Shown piece by piece: positions 9,501 to 15,917 of a stretch of 20,098 bases of DNA. The position numbers and the translations under genes were made by a program. Numbering within the stretch: position 1 is the stretch's first letter; the number at the start of each line of letters is the position of its first letter. Source of the stretch: JBGPIK01 sp041484845 (GTDB lineage: Bacteria; Desulfobacterota; Binatia; UBA9968); the NCBI GenBank assembly GCA_041484845.1, contig JBGPIK010000079.1, forward strand, positions 1 to 20,098. The letters are read 5' to 3'. Under the pieces are notes generated by a model. That model had not been told where the DNA came from. It ran no database searches and worked only from the letters and a program-made list of their open reading frames with translations.

Positions 9501-9832
9501 AGCTGAAACACATCCTCCACAACTTGCTCAACAATGCGATCAAGTTTACGGAAAACGGGACAGTCACCGTGTCGGTACGGCACTTGCCCGAAGACAATAG
9601 AATGCAATTCGAGGTGGCAGACACGGGTGTAGGCATCGCCAACGACAATTTAAATATCATCTTTGAGATGTTCCGCCAAGTTGACAGTTCGGAGACCAGA
9701 ATGTACGGCGGCATCGGGCTGGGCCTTTACATTGTCAATCGGTACACGGCGCTTCTCGGAGGCACAGTTGAAGTGAAAAGCGAGGTCGGCAAGGGATCAA
9801 GGTTTACTGTGAGGATACCTTGTGTAAGCTAA
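6539..9832 (+). CDS. Hybrid sensor histidine kinase, REC-GAF-PAS-GAF-GAF-HisKA-HATPase
   Basis: A soluble-looking multi-sensor kinase of 1097 residues with no evident membrane segment. Receiver about 20-140 (Asp70 in VVSDIIMPE, Lys122 in IRKPY). A conserved linker (SERQQILDLL) follows. GAF1 (about 205-360) has C271, C273 and C291. PAS about 385-505 (ends CRDITERK), GAF2 about 510-675, GAF3 about 695-855. HisKA has His881 in SHELRTP. The ATPase has N-box HNLLNNAIKF, DTGVGI (1028-1033) and GGIGLGL (1057-1063). Start GTG 6539 is chosen because AAGGAG lies 5 nt upstream; it overlaps the previous gene by 13 nt. The alternative ATG 6563 has no convincing Shine-Dalgarno. The first roughly 350 residues are near-collinear with the preceding GGDEF-EAL protein, so this looks like a duplicated input module given a different output. 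An N-terminal receiver on a kinase lets another kinase (here plausibly CheA) modulate it. Its own target is unknown. Confidence 0.93.
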   Translation: MVTLESWVMKSPSRKIQCAIEILIAEDSPTQAEQLRRLLENHGYGVTVAANGKEALEAALKRQPALVVSDIIMPEMDGYALCKAIKSEEKLKDIPVVLLTQLSTPEDVIKGLQCEADNFIRKPYDPKYLLSRLESILTNRKLRGTEKVHMGLEIYLSGQRHFITSERQQILDLLISTYEEAVQLNIQLAEREKRLNHSNHVLSGLYRLAEDLNKAVTTEQVLDKAIQGAMELPGVQAAWLSLREGKTGFRLAAARGLPPALETLDAFSGDCMCRQKLLAGDLDSVTNILECERLSKATGDTRGLRYHASVPLWFGNKTVGIMNLAGPDEGLFTDEELKILYGVGNQVAVALERAHLHENLEKKVQERTEALRAEIEERTRAQEAQARLVAILEATTDLVGISDVEGHIVYLNKGGRRMLGIGADEDVSGLIIKDSHPESLRSFILNEAIPSAIRDGVWSSETVLLRRDGREIPVSQVIIAHEAPDGTVQCLSTICRDITERKRNEQEIQHNLERIRALHDIDVAISSTLDLRAVLDVLLEKIEIFLPYTCASTVRLMNRKTGVLESLGCRGLSEEEWKAQENRSLGERTRQIVTTQKPLAVRNVQTDPRTYNPEIFRKYGLVSYLGVPLIVQNETLGVLGLYTKEEHEFSNKEIEFLTTLAGQAAIAINNSQLHEQISLSKRELESTNQYLERSLKQLSSLYTALTPLAPAESVHEMMEGIIERLMEATGADAALIRISDNATGALALASQRGFPDYYLKAIETVVPGSSADGVYRNGEIIIAPDIALEPRLKGKIQLQVGLRSCAMLALKVRREVRGIIHLASRRLGYFDEEQRDHLMAIARQMGIALENRELFENLRASRDQLEKANKVKNEFLSVMSHELRTPLNVIMGYTKMIQEGFFGELNQKQTEGLTKVVEQSTELLIMVSGILNVTQLEAGETKAASVPVDLSRFLEMVKSSYGILLKKQITLNWDYSDDLPVMHTDEDKLKHILHNLLNNAIKFTENGTVTVSVRHLPEDNRMQFEVADTGVGIANDNLNIIFEMFRQVDSSETRMYGGIGLGLYIVNRYTALLGGTVEVKSEVGKGSRFTVRIPCVS

Positions 9833-9838
9833 CGGTTG

Positions 9839-9968
9839 CTGAGGATCAGGTCATGAGAAAAAATCCGTTCATGGTTCGACAGGCTCACCACGAACGGGAC
9901 AGCGCAATATTAGCCGTTCGTCCTGAGCGCGTCGAAGGGCGATCGGCTATTTTTTCTCACGACCTCAG
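9839..9968. repeat. Long imperfect inverted repeat (REP-like palindromic element)
   Basis: Two arms of about 55 nt face each other around a loop of about 16 nt (9898-9913). Outer arms: CTGAGG (9839-9844) against CCTCAG (9963-9968), then GGTCATGAGAAAAAAT against ATTTTTTCTCACGACC. Inner arms: TTCGACAGGCTCACCACGAA against the segment ending GTCGAAGGG (9914-9940). The arms are separated by small internal mismatches. The inner core (TTCGAC-GCTCA-CGAACGG and its complement) matches a palindrome I recall as widespread between genes in many environmental Proteobacteria. It lies between the stop of one kinase and the true start of the next, where a large RNA hairpin could reduce readthrough or stabilise the upstream message. 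Confidence 0.8.
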
Positions 9969-10035
9969 AGTCGGCCGGTCAGGGGATCGAACGAAGCGCT
10001 GGTTTAAAGGGCTACCGGCAAGGAGTGTCATAAAC

Positions 10036-11922
10036 ATGGAGCACGATTACAAGAAGGAGGTTATCGTCCCTTCTCCCTTGAGGCTGTTTTTCCAGCTGAT
10101 GGTCATGATCTTTACGGTGGAAGCCGCCATAATGCTCTTTCTCTCAATGCTTTATCCGAGAGAGCACGGCATCCTTATCGACATCGCCGACGCCGTAATA
10201 TTGGATGTCCTCAGCGCGCCGCTGTTATGGTATCTCATGGTCCGGCCGCTTCGTAACGTCGCCGTTGCCGAACATATCCAGGCGGCGACCATCGTCTCGC
10301 GGAGCTTGGACGGGATCATCACCACGAACGAGTGGGATCTGATCGAATTATTCAATCCGGCGGCGGAAGCTATCTTCGGCTATAGGGGGGAAGAAGTGCT
10401 GGGCAAGCCGCTTACCTTGTTAATGCCCGAACGGTACCACGAGGCCTATCGAGAGGGGATTAAACGAGCGAGTTCGAAAGTCGAGTCTCGGATTATCGGA
10501 AAAACGCTTGAATTGCGCGGGCGGCGTAAAGACGGAAATGATTTTCCCTTGGAACTTTCCCTGGCCGCTTGGAAGGTAGGAAGAGATGCACGATATGCCT
10601 GCGTCATCCGCGATATCACCGAGCGCAAGCTCGCCGATAAAAGCGAGCGCCGTCATTTAGAACAACTTCGTATCCTTAACGAAATAGGCCAGGCTGTGAA
10701 CTCTACGCTGGATCTCCAGGCTGTATTGAATCTTTTGTTAAGCAAAATCGATGAAACACTCCCGTACGCTGCAACCACGCTCAGGTTGCATAATCAACAA
10801 ACAGGGTCACTCGAACCTGTAATTGCTCGCAACCTCGATGAGGAGCAGTGCAAGAGATCTTCGGAAGTCTACAAATCCATCGCCATGCGCGGCCTCAGCA
10901 AAGCAGTTTTTGACAGCGGAGCCCCATTAAAGGTCCTTAATGTCCAGACCGACCCGCGAACCGTTCAGCCGGAGCTCTTTCGGAAACAGGGACTGGTTTC
11001 CTTTTTGGGGCAGCCGCTAATCGCCGACGGTGCGGTTCTAGGAGTGCTGGGGGTTTATACCAAGGAGCCACATGACTTCACCGACGAAGAAGTCAAATTC
11101 TTTTCCACGCTCGTAGCTCAAGTGGCAGTGGCGATCCGCAACGCCCAATTATACGGACAGATCAGGCAACAGGCCACAGAACTCGAGAAGGCCAACAGGC
11201 TCCAGGCGGACTTTACGGCCATGATCGTTCACGACGTGCGCTCCCCGCTGATGAATATTATGTCGATAGCAAGCGTGTTAGAAGATGGGGTCTTTGGCGA
11301 GATGACGGCGGAGCAAAAGAAATGGGCCGGTAAAATAATCATCAACAGTTCCAACCTGGCTAATTTGGTCAGTGATATCTTGGATCTCTCCAAACTGGAG
11401 GCAGGCCATATCAAGCTGGTGAAGGAGAGATTCGATTTTGGTGAATTCGCTAGAAGTAGCCTGGAAGACTATCTCCCGCGGGTAAAGGAAAAACGCATCT
11501 CTCTTAGTCTCAATTTCGACTCGGACGTTGGCAGAATTGACGCAGACCCCCGCCGTTTAAATCAAGTCTTGGGAAACCTGGTCAGCAACGCGATAAAATT
11601 CACTCCGGCGGGCGGAGCGATCGAGGTGGGAGCCCGGCGGGAAGGTTCAAAAGGGGTCGAGATGCGGGTCAAAGACAGTGGCGTCGGCATCCCACCGGAT
11701 GAAATCGGCGGCCTGTTTCGAAAGTATTGCCAGGTCTCGAGTGCCAAGGCGACCGGCGAAACGGGGACAGGCCTCGGGCTCGTCATTTGTAAAATGATCG
11801 CAGAGGCTCATGGGGGACGCATTGAAGTGGAAAGCGAGCCAGGTAAGGGCAGCACCTTTACGCTTACGCTCCCTTTGACCAGACAAGAATCCGGCGTTCA
11901 AGCTGATGCCGTGCTGTCGTAA
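10036..11922 (+). CDS. Membrane-associated PAS-GAF sensor histidine kinase
   Basis: A 628-residue kinase from ATG 10036. Two hydrophobic segments near the N-terminus (about 17-39 and 46-68) suggest a short membrane hairpin. PAS about 80-200 (LDGIITTNEW...VIRDITERK), GAF about 205-375. HisKA has His399 in the variant H-box VHDVRSP rather than SHELRTP. The ATPase has N-box GNLVSNAIKF, DSGVGI and GTGLGLVICK. The frame stays open back to 9820, but those 72 extra codons translate the palindromic repeat (QAHHER...VRPERVEG), a familiar artefact. ATG 10036 has AAGGAG 10 nt upstream and starts just before the hydrophobic region. Its GAF domain is clearly related to GAF2 of the preceding kinase (shared NVQTDPRT and LGVLG.YTKE motifs), so the two kinases share ancestry in part. 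No receiver is fused. The nearest candidate partner is the single-domain receiver at 12559. Confidence 0.92.
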   Translation: MEHDYKKEVIVPSPLRLFFQLMVMIFTVEAAIMLFLSMLYPREHGILIDIADAVILDVLSAPLLWYLMVRPLRNVAVAEHIQAATIVSRSLDGIITTNEWDLIELFNPAAEAIFGYRGEEVLGKPLTLLMPERYHEAYREGIKRASSKVESRIIGKTLELRGRRKDGNDFPLELSLAAWKVGRDARYACVIRDITERKLADKSERRHLEQLRILNEIGQAVNSTLDLQAVLNLLLSKIDETLPYAATTLRLHNQQTGSLEPVIARNLDEEQCKRSSEVYKSIAMRGLSKAVFDSGAPLKVLNVQTDPRTVQPELFRKQGLVSFLGQPLIADGAVLGVLGVYTKEPHDFTDEEVKFFSTLVAQVAVAIRNAQLYGQIRQQATELEKANRLQADFTAMIVHDVRSPLMNIMSIASVLEDGVFGEMTAEQKKWAGKIIINSSNLANLVSDILDLSKLEAGHIKLVKERFDFGEFARSSLEDYLPRVKEKRISLSLNFDSDVGRIDADPRRLNQVLGNLVSNAIKFTPAGGAIEVGARREGSKGVEMRVKDSGVGIPPDEIGGLFRKYCQVSSAKATGETGTGLGLVICKMIAEAHGGRIEVESEPGKGSTFTLTLPLTRQESGVQADAVLS

Positions 11923-11983
11923 AACGAAACCACGCGCTTGGCGCCGCATTTTATCAAGTTCGTCAAAAACGGAGGAGAGAGTC

Positions 11984-12181
11984 ATGGCTGGTGAGGATAG
12001 TAGAATGCCGGTCAAGATTTACCTTGCCTCATTGGTTGTTCGGGGTCAGACAGTTACTCAGCACAAGAGGCTGAGTGACTATCTGAATTCGAGGGTAGAC
12101 GACGGGACGATTTCAGCAAGACTGAATGTTCTCCGACAATTAATTTTGCATCAATATTCACAAACTACTATTGGTTTTTAA
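11984..12181 (+). CDS. Small ORF, possibly a KaiB-like remnant
   Basis: A 65-codon ORF with a very strong Shine-Dalgarno (GGAGGAGAG, 11971-11979) just before ATG 11984. The frame is open from 11906 inside the previous gene, but this start is far better. The protein begins with acidic residues and then has a beta-strand-like segment, VKIYLASLVVRGQT, followed by a possible helix. The strand-turn pattern is faintly like the first strand of KaiB-type thioredoxin folds (xLxLYVAGxTP). The rest lacks the KaiB ATPTL signature and ends early in a low-information tail. It may be a truncated gene, with decayed sequence continuing to the receiver remnant at 12239. The ORF is plausible because of its ribosome-binding site. 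The family assignment is speculative. Confidence 0.4.
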   Translation: MAGEDSRMPVKIYLASLVVRGQTVTQHKRLSDYLNSRVDDGTISARLNVLRQLILHQYSQTTIGF

Positions 12182-12238
12182 TAGTACCTGAGCAATACAC
12201 TGCCGATTCCACTAGCAACCCTCGTTCCCCTTCAGTGG

Positions 12239-12436
12239 GTGGTCGTGATCGGGACTTCCTACCTCTCGCTTTTCAGCCATGGAACAGTCGCTGAGGATCC
12301 GCGGGTTTATTTCCTGATAGGGGCGATCTTAGTCTCCATTCTAGTGCTTCAACGCGACCTGGCGTACTTTCAAAAGCCGGTTGACGACCAAGAGCTTTTG
12401 ATTGCCATTCAAAAGGCTTTGGGGGAGGCAAGCTAA
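12239..12436 (+). pseudogene. C-terminal remnant of a response-regulator receiver domain
   Basis: The last 24 residues of this 65-codon frame read AYFQKPVDDQELLIAIQKAL plus a short tail. This is the textbook end of a receiver domain: the conserved Lys-Pro at the end of beta-5, then the alpha-5 helix. The upstream part of the frame (FLIGAILVSILVL) does not resolve into the rest of a receiver. There is no DD pair, no phospho-acceptor Asp, and the only start is a GTG without a Shine-Dalgarno. It is best read as the 3' end of a decayed receiver gene. The intact receiver at 12559 follows after 122 nt and may be a functional paralogue. Confidence 0.6.
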
Positions 12437-12558
12437 TGCCGAGAAATAAACAAGCGACTTAAGATAAAGAATCGCTGAACAAGTTAACCGTTGGAGGGGT
12501 AACCTTTACGGTTCGTTTTCCCGTTTGGTCTTAGTCGGATTTATTAATTGGAGGATCC

Positions 12559-12933
12559 ATGAAAAAGCGCATTCTTTTGGTCGAAGATAATCTTGCTACC
12601 GTCGAGGTCATGGAGGAGGAACTGCGGTTTTTGGGCTACGATGTCGTGGTCGCTAAAAACGGCCTGGAAGCTGTTGAAATCGCTACATCGGAACTTCCCG
12701 ACCTGATCGTCACGGACATTGCCATGCCAGAAATGAACGGCATCCAAGCGGCGTCTCAAATTAGAATCAATCCGAAGACGAAAGCTATCCCGATCCTGGC
12801 AGCCACCGCCAACGTCATGCCCGGGGATAGAGAAGTGTGTCTGGCGGCCGGCTGTGACGACTACCTTCCAAAGCCCTTTACCCATCGGGAATTGGGTGTT
12901 CGCATTGATACCTTGTTGAAGCAAAAGGGCTAG
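12559..12933 (+). CDS. Single-domain response regulator (CheY/DivK-like)
   Basis: A 124-residue stand-alone receiver with no output domain. It carries the acidic pair ED (9-10), phospho-acceptor Asp53 (VTDIAMPEMNG), switch Thr83 (ILAATANVM) and conserved Lys105 in LPKPF. The hallmark residues are intact. GGAGG at 12550-12554 lies 4 nt before the ATG, a good start. The MPGDRE and AGCDDYLPKPF segments are the form usual in phosphorelay receivers fed by hybrid kinases. Single-domain receivers act by protein contact or as phosphorelay intermediates. The neighbouring kinases (6539 and 10036) are candidate phosphodonors, but no specificity can be read from the sequence. It is the only intact receiver gene in a stretch otherwise full of broken signalling genes. 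Confidence 0.93.
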   Translation: MKKRILLVEDNLATVEVMEEELRFLGYDVVVAKNGLEAVEIATSELPDLIVTDIAMPEMNGIQAASQIRINPKTKAIPILAATANVMPGDREVCLAAGCDDYLPKPFTHRELGVRIDTLLKQKG

Positions 12934-13217
12934 TCGAGAGGAGCCGAGGGTGAAGTATATAAGTCAACAGCCAATCTGACAGTCGTTGGAGAGGTCCTCG
13001 TTGTCGAGCCTATCCGATATTCTGTGTGTGGCAAGTTGTTCGCTAATATGGGAAAACTAGGGCTCTCCGGGACGAGACAAGAAGTCCGCGCTGCAAGGGA
13101 ACCGCGGTGCCTTCCGAGCCTCGAAGCGATGTCGCTGTTTTTCTCTTGCTGCCAATCTCGGTCTGCATGCGCAAACACGCTCGTCTCACAAGTTTAAGAT
13201 TGGGCAGCGTCAATAAA
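12934..13217. other. Intergenic stretch without recognisable gene
   Basis: One + strand frame stays open after the receiver stop (TAG 12931-12933) to TAA 13195-13197 but has no credible start or family resemblance. No RNA gene, strong promoter or terminator with a T-run is evident. It may be decayed coding DNA belonging to the pseudogene that follows. Confidence 0.4.
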
Positions 13218-13553
13218 ATGCGAACCAAGTATCACTCCAGCCTTCGCGCTCGCCTGATCCAGCTTGTCCTTTTAGCCATTTTTCCAGCCATAGGGTTGAG
13301 ATCCTGTACACCGCCGGTGAAGAGCGGCGCCGGGCCAGCCTCGATGCCACGAGTGAGGCACTGCGATTGGCTCGGGTTGTTTTCATCAGTCACCAGCGGT
13401 TGATCGACAGTACTCGTCAACTGCCTTGTCGTTTTATCGCGACTTCCCGAAGTGCGTGGGTACGAGCCGCGAGTCTGCAGCTCCCTATTTTCTGAACTGC
13501 TCAAAGGATACACGCCCTATGCAAACTTCAGAACTCCTGACATGGTCTGGTAA
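13218..13553 (+). pseudogene. Frameshifted N-terminus of a sensor histidine kinase (extracytoplasmic sensor type)
   Basis: Three frames must be joined to read a familiar sensor-kinase N-terminus. Frame one, from ATG 13218, gives SLRARLIQLVLLAIFPAIG, a signal-anchor helix. About 2 extra bases near 13298-13300 shift into ILYTAGEERRRASLDAT and then ALRLARVVFISHQRLIDS. One extra base near 13409-13411 shifts again into LLVVLSRLPEVRG and SSLFSELLKGYTPYANF, ending at TAA 13551-13553. This order (helix, Ala/Arg-rich helix, RLI..TRQLL, LS.LP.V, L...YANF) is the start of dCache-like sensor domains of membrane kinases. No PAS, HisKA or ATPase part follows, so the gene is both frameshifted and truncated. 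The frame joins were made by eye. Confidence 0.75.
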
Positions 13554-13655
13554 TAAACCTTAACGTTGCATAAATTTAGGGGTCTGACGGTTCAAGCGGA
13601 GCAACCCAGAGCACCGAGATAACGCAACAACGTGGCAATAACTTTCTGCCACTCC

Positions 13656-13682
13656 CTGGACTTCACTTTTAGTGAAGTCCAG
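13656..13682. repeat. Perfect 11-bp inverted repeat (hairpin)
   Basis: CTGGACTTCAC (13656-13666), loop TTTTA, GTGAAGTCCAG (13672-13682). The stem is perfect, but no T-run follows on the + strand (next bases CCGCAGG) or in the complement, so it is not a canonical intrinsic terminator. It sits between two pseudogenes. It could be an old terminator, a protein-binding palindrome or a trace of a mobile element. Confidence 0.6.
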
Positions 13683-13764
13683 CCGCAGGCTCCTGATCTT
13701 GGCTCAAACCCGTGCCAGATCGGCATCTCCCGGCTTCCACGTAGGATTTTTATGCAACTATAGG

Positions 13765-14090
13765 GTTAACTTTGTCATCCTTTTGGATCGAGTTCTTTCA
13801 AAGCGAGGCTATCGGGTGATGACGGCAGCGAATGCCGAGGAAGCTTTAGCGCTGGTTGATAAAAAATAGCGTTTGATCTGGCCATTATCGATATAAGAAT
13901 GGGCCCGATGGATGGACTCGCTCTTTTGGTTGAGCTGAAGCGGCAGCTGCCCGAACTTAAAGTTATTATGCTGACGGCGTATCCGACCTACGAAACTCGT
14001 ATGGTTTCGATCAAGGAGGGCGCCTCAGCCTATTTCACCAAGCCGGCAGAGCTTGCAAGATTTCTCGATACCGTTCGCCAGCTGTTGTAG
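13765..14090 (+). pseudogene. Frameshifted response-regulator receiver domain
   Basis: The first frame reads NFVILLDRVLSKRGYRV and then MTAANAEEALALVDKK, ending at TAG 13867-13869. The reading continues in another frame from 13872 with FDLAIIDIRMGPMDGLALL, VIMLTAYPTYETRM and KEGASAYFTKP, stopping at TAG 14088-14090. Joined, these form most of a receiver: alpha-1, the phospho-acceptor Asp in IIDIRM, the switch Thr in LTAYP and the Lys-Pro. The N-terminal DD-pair strand is missing, and the frameshift lies about 13860-13872. The style matches NtrC-family receivers. Upstream sequence does not resolve into a start. It is near the intact kinase at 14328 and may be its former partner or a relic of an NtrC-type gene. 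Confidence 0.8.
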
Positions 14091-14327
14091 CGCGTGACGC
14101 TACGCTGCCGCGGCACAATGGGTGGAGAACAGAGGTAGCAAAATGGCCGGCAAAGTCGCGCGTTGACGAGTGCGGGAGGTTATTCTAGGATCGAAGGGGC
14201 GGGGCCATATTTGATCGCGCGCTTGGTTTCGGTAGGTTTGCTCTAGCGCACGGGAAACTTCGTGTGAACTGGCGTCGATTCGCGGGCGCGATTCCACTAA
14301 AAATATGCCAGAGGCGGCTTTTTACGT

Positions 14328-15476
14328 GTGGCGACCTCCAGAGGACCGGAGGGGATAGTGGCGGTTCCTGGGCAAAACGAAGAACGCTTCAAACGCATTT
14401 TTAATCATGTAGGCGTCGGAATCGCGCAGACGGACCTTGGGGGCCGGTTTGTCCTGCTCAATCCGGCGTTTTGCGAACTTGTGGGCCGCTCCACGGATGA
14501 ACTTTTGCAGTTAAGGATGCAGGATATTACCCATCCGGAGGATCTGTCGCGGACCCGCGAATTGTTCGAGAAACTCGTTGCCGGAGGACCAGAGTTCGTC
14601 ACCGAGAAACGTTACGTACGGCGCGACGGTTCTCCTGTATGGGTCAATAGCAGCGTGTCGCTTGTAAACGATGAGGTCGGCAAGTTTTCGTTCGCGGTCG
14701 CGGTAGAGCAGGACATTACCGTTCGTAAGCGCAGCGAGGAGAACTTGCGCGAGCGCGAGGAAAAGTTGCGTCAAAACGCGCAAGAGTTGGAGCAGCAACT
14801 TATCGCATCCGGTCGTTTAGTCTCACTAGGTGAGCTGACAGCCTCAATGGCGCATGAATTCAATAACCCTCTTGGGATTGTGCTGGGTTTCACTCAGGAC
14901 TTGCTGGGCGACATGGATCCGTCGGATCCGAACTATAAATTTCTGCAGATCATTGATGAGGAAGCCAAACGGTGCGAGAAGATTGTCCAGGACCTCTTGG
15001 AATTTGCGCGCCCGCGGATCGCCGACTTCATCCGAACGGATGTCAATGAAGTGATCAAAAAAACGCTCGACATGGTTTCGAGCCGACTGTTTAAGCAAAA
15101 AGTGGAGGCGATCATGGAGATCGCGGCGGATTTGCCTCCAATCCATGCCGACCCACAGCAGCTACAACAGGTCCTGGCTAACCTTTGTTTGAACGCTCTT
15201 GACGCCATGCCGGATGGTGGCAAATTGACGGTTGCGGCGGAAGTGGAAGTACCGGGGCGTCTGACAATTACCGTGGCAGATACCGGCTTTGGTATTGACG
15301 CTGTCACACTGCATAAGATTTTCCAGCCATTTTTTACTGCTAAGAAAAGGAAGGGCTTAGGCTTAGGCCTGCCGGTTTGCGAGCGAATTATTAAGGCTCA
15401 CGGTGGTAGTATAGAAGTACAAAGCGTGCCATACGAGGGCGCGACTTTCAGGATTCATTTGCCAACGAAGTCGTAG
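14328..15476 (+). CDS. PAS sensor histidine kinase, NtrB-like
   Basis: A 382-residue kinase. The PAS domain spans about 18-135 (ERFKRIFNHVGVGIAQTD...YVRRDGSPVWV). A coiled coil (about 136-165) leads to HisKA with His176 in AHEFNNPLG, the H-box form of NtrB/AtoS/ZraS kinases. The ATPase domain has N-box LANLCLNALDAMP, DTGFGI (318-323) and GLGLGLPVC. No membrane segment is visible, so it appears cytosolic. The start is uncertain. GTG 14328 gives the full length, but a second in-frame GTG at 14358 follows GGAGGGG closely, and both begin before the PAS. Because intact relatives often have an extracytoplasmic sensor and broken kinase DNA lies upstream, the gene may be a truncated survivor. The NtrC-family regulator 441 nt downstream is the likely partner. 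Confidence 0.92.
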   Translation: MATSRGPEGIVAVPGQNEERFKRIFNHVGVGIAQTDLGGRFVLLNPAFCELVGRSTDELLQLRMQDITHPEDLSRTRELFEKLVAGGPEFVTEKRYVRRDGSPVWVNSSVSLVNDEVGKFSFAVAVEQDITVRKRSEENLREREEKLRQNAQELEQQLIASGRLVSLGELTASMAHEFNNPLGIVLGFTQDLLGDMDPSDPNYKFLQIIDEEAKRCEKIVQDLLEFARPRIADFIRTDVNEVIKKTLDMVSSRLFKQKVEAIMEIAADLPPIHADPQQLQQVLANLCLNALDAMPDGGKLTVAAEVEVPGRLTITVADTGFGIDAVTLHKIFQPFFTAKKRKGLGLGLPVCERIIKAHGGSIEVQSVPYEGATFRIHLPTKS

Positions 15477-15664
15477 GACCGGCTAACAACACGAGAGGCC
15501 AGCGTGAAAGCCAGCGTCTGGGTACAGCACTTTTGTAGTTATTTCCATACAAGGTTTATGTAGGAGAAGTACTTCAGGCAGGAAAATTCCTTCGCAATCT
15601 CCTTGAAGTGTTTTGAATTTAAACAAGATTCACCGTAAAATCAGCTCATAGCAATTTAATTACC

Positions 15665-15681
15665 TTGGCTCCGGTTTTGCT
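15665..15681 (+). promoter_or_regulatory. Candidate sigma-54 (-24/-12) promoter
   Basis: TTGGC (15665-15669), 7 nt, TTGCT (15677-15681), against the consensus TTGGCACG-N4-TTGCT. The invariant GG (15667-15668) and GC (15679-15680) are 12 nt apart as required; only the middle ACG (here TCC) deviates. Transcription would begin about 12 nt further on, leaving a leader of roughly 225 nt before the downstream sigma-54 activator gene. This fits autoregulation, which is an inference. Confidence 0.5.
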
Positions 15682-15856
15682 GCCATTTCACGCAGGTCCA
15701 AGTACGACAGAGAATATTTTCCCGGAACGCAAATTTGAAAGAAATAGAGTTATCGTCGCGATTGCCCGGGCCCTTTAACGCCGTCGTAGTCATCGGGAAT
15801 CATGCTGCCCTATTTGTGTACGGACTAGCTGAGTCGAGGCTTTGTATCTCGCAATA

Positions 15857-15880
15857 GTGATCACGCGGCGCGTTGTGATC
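15857..15880. promoter_or_regulatory. Inverted repeat upstream of the sigma-54 activator gene
   Basis: GTGATCAC (15857-15864), itself palindromic, and GTGATC (15875-15880) form an inverted repeat GATCAC-N10-GTGATC whose interior CGCGGCGCG is also nearly symmetric. It ends 37 nt before the ATG of the activator. It could be an operator or a leader hairpin affecting translation. No known binding motif is claimed. Confidence 0.3.
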
Positions 15881-15917
15881 GCAAAAAAGAAGGGGTAAAG
15901 AAAATTAAAGGAAAGTT

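Larger units (their letters stand above)
15477..15917. other. Long regulatory intergenic region
   Basis: A 441-nt AT-richer stretch between the PAS kinase and the sigma-54 activator. No ORF with family resemblance was found on either strand. It holds a sigma-54-type promoter candidate (15665-15681) and an inverted repeat (15857-15880), annotated separately. Its length suggests that the activator gene has its own regulated promoter rather than depending only on readthrough from the kinase. Confidence 0.6.

Noticed and set aside
9820..10035. 72-codon N-terminal extension of the PAS-GAF kinase
   Set aside because: It translates the palindromic repeat and overlaps the previous gene. ATG 10036 has a Shine-Dalgarno and begins just before the membrane segments.
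12486..12513. AACCGT...ACGGTT pairing before the single-domain receiver, as a riboswitch
   Set aside because: A single six-base-pair stem with a 16-nt loop; no known riboswitch core is visible.
14087..14103. GTAGCG-CGTGA-CGCTAC hairpin at the stop of the receiver pseudogene, as terminator
   Set aside because: Only six base pairs and no T-run follows.
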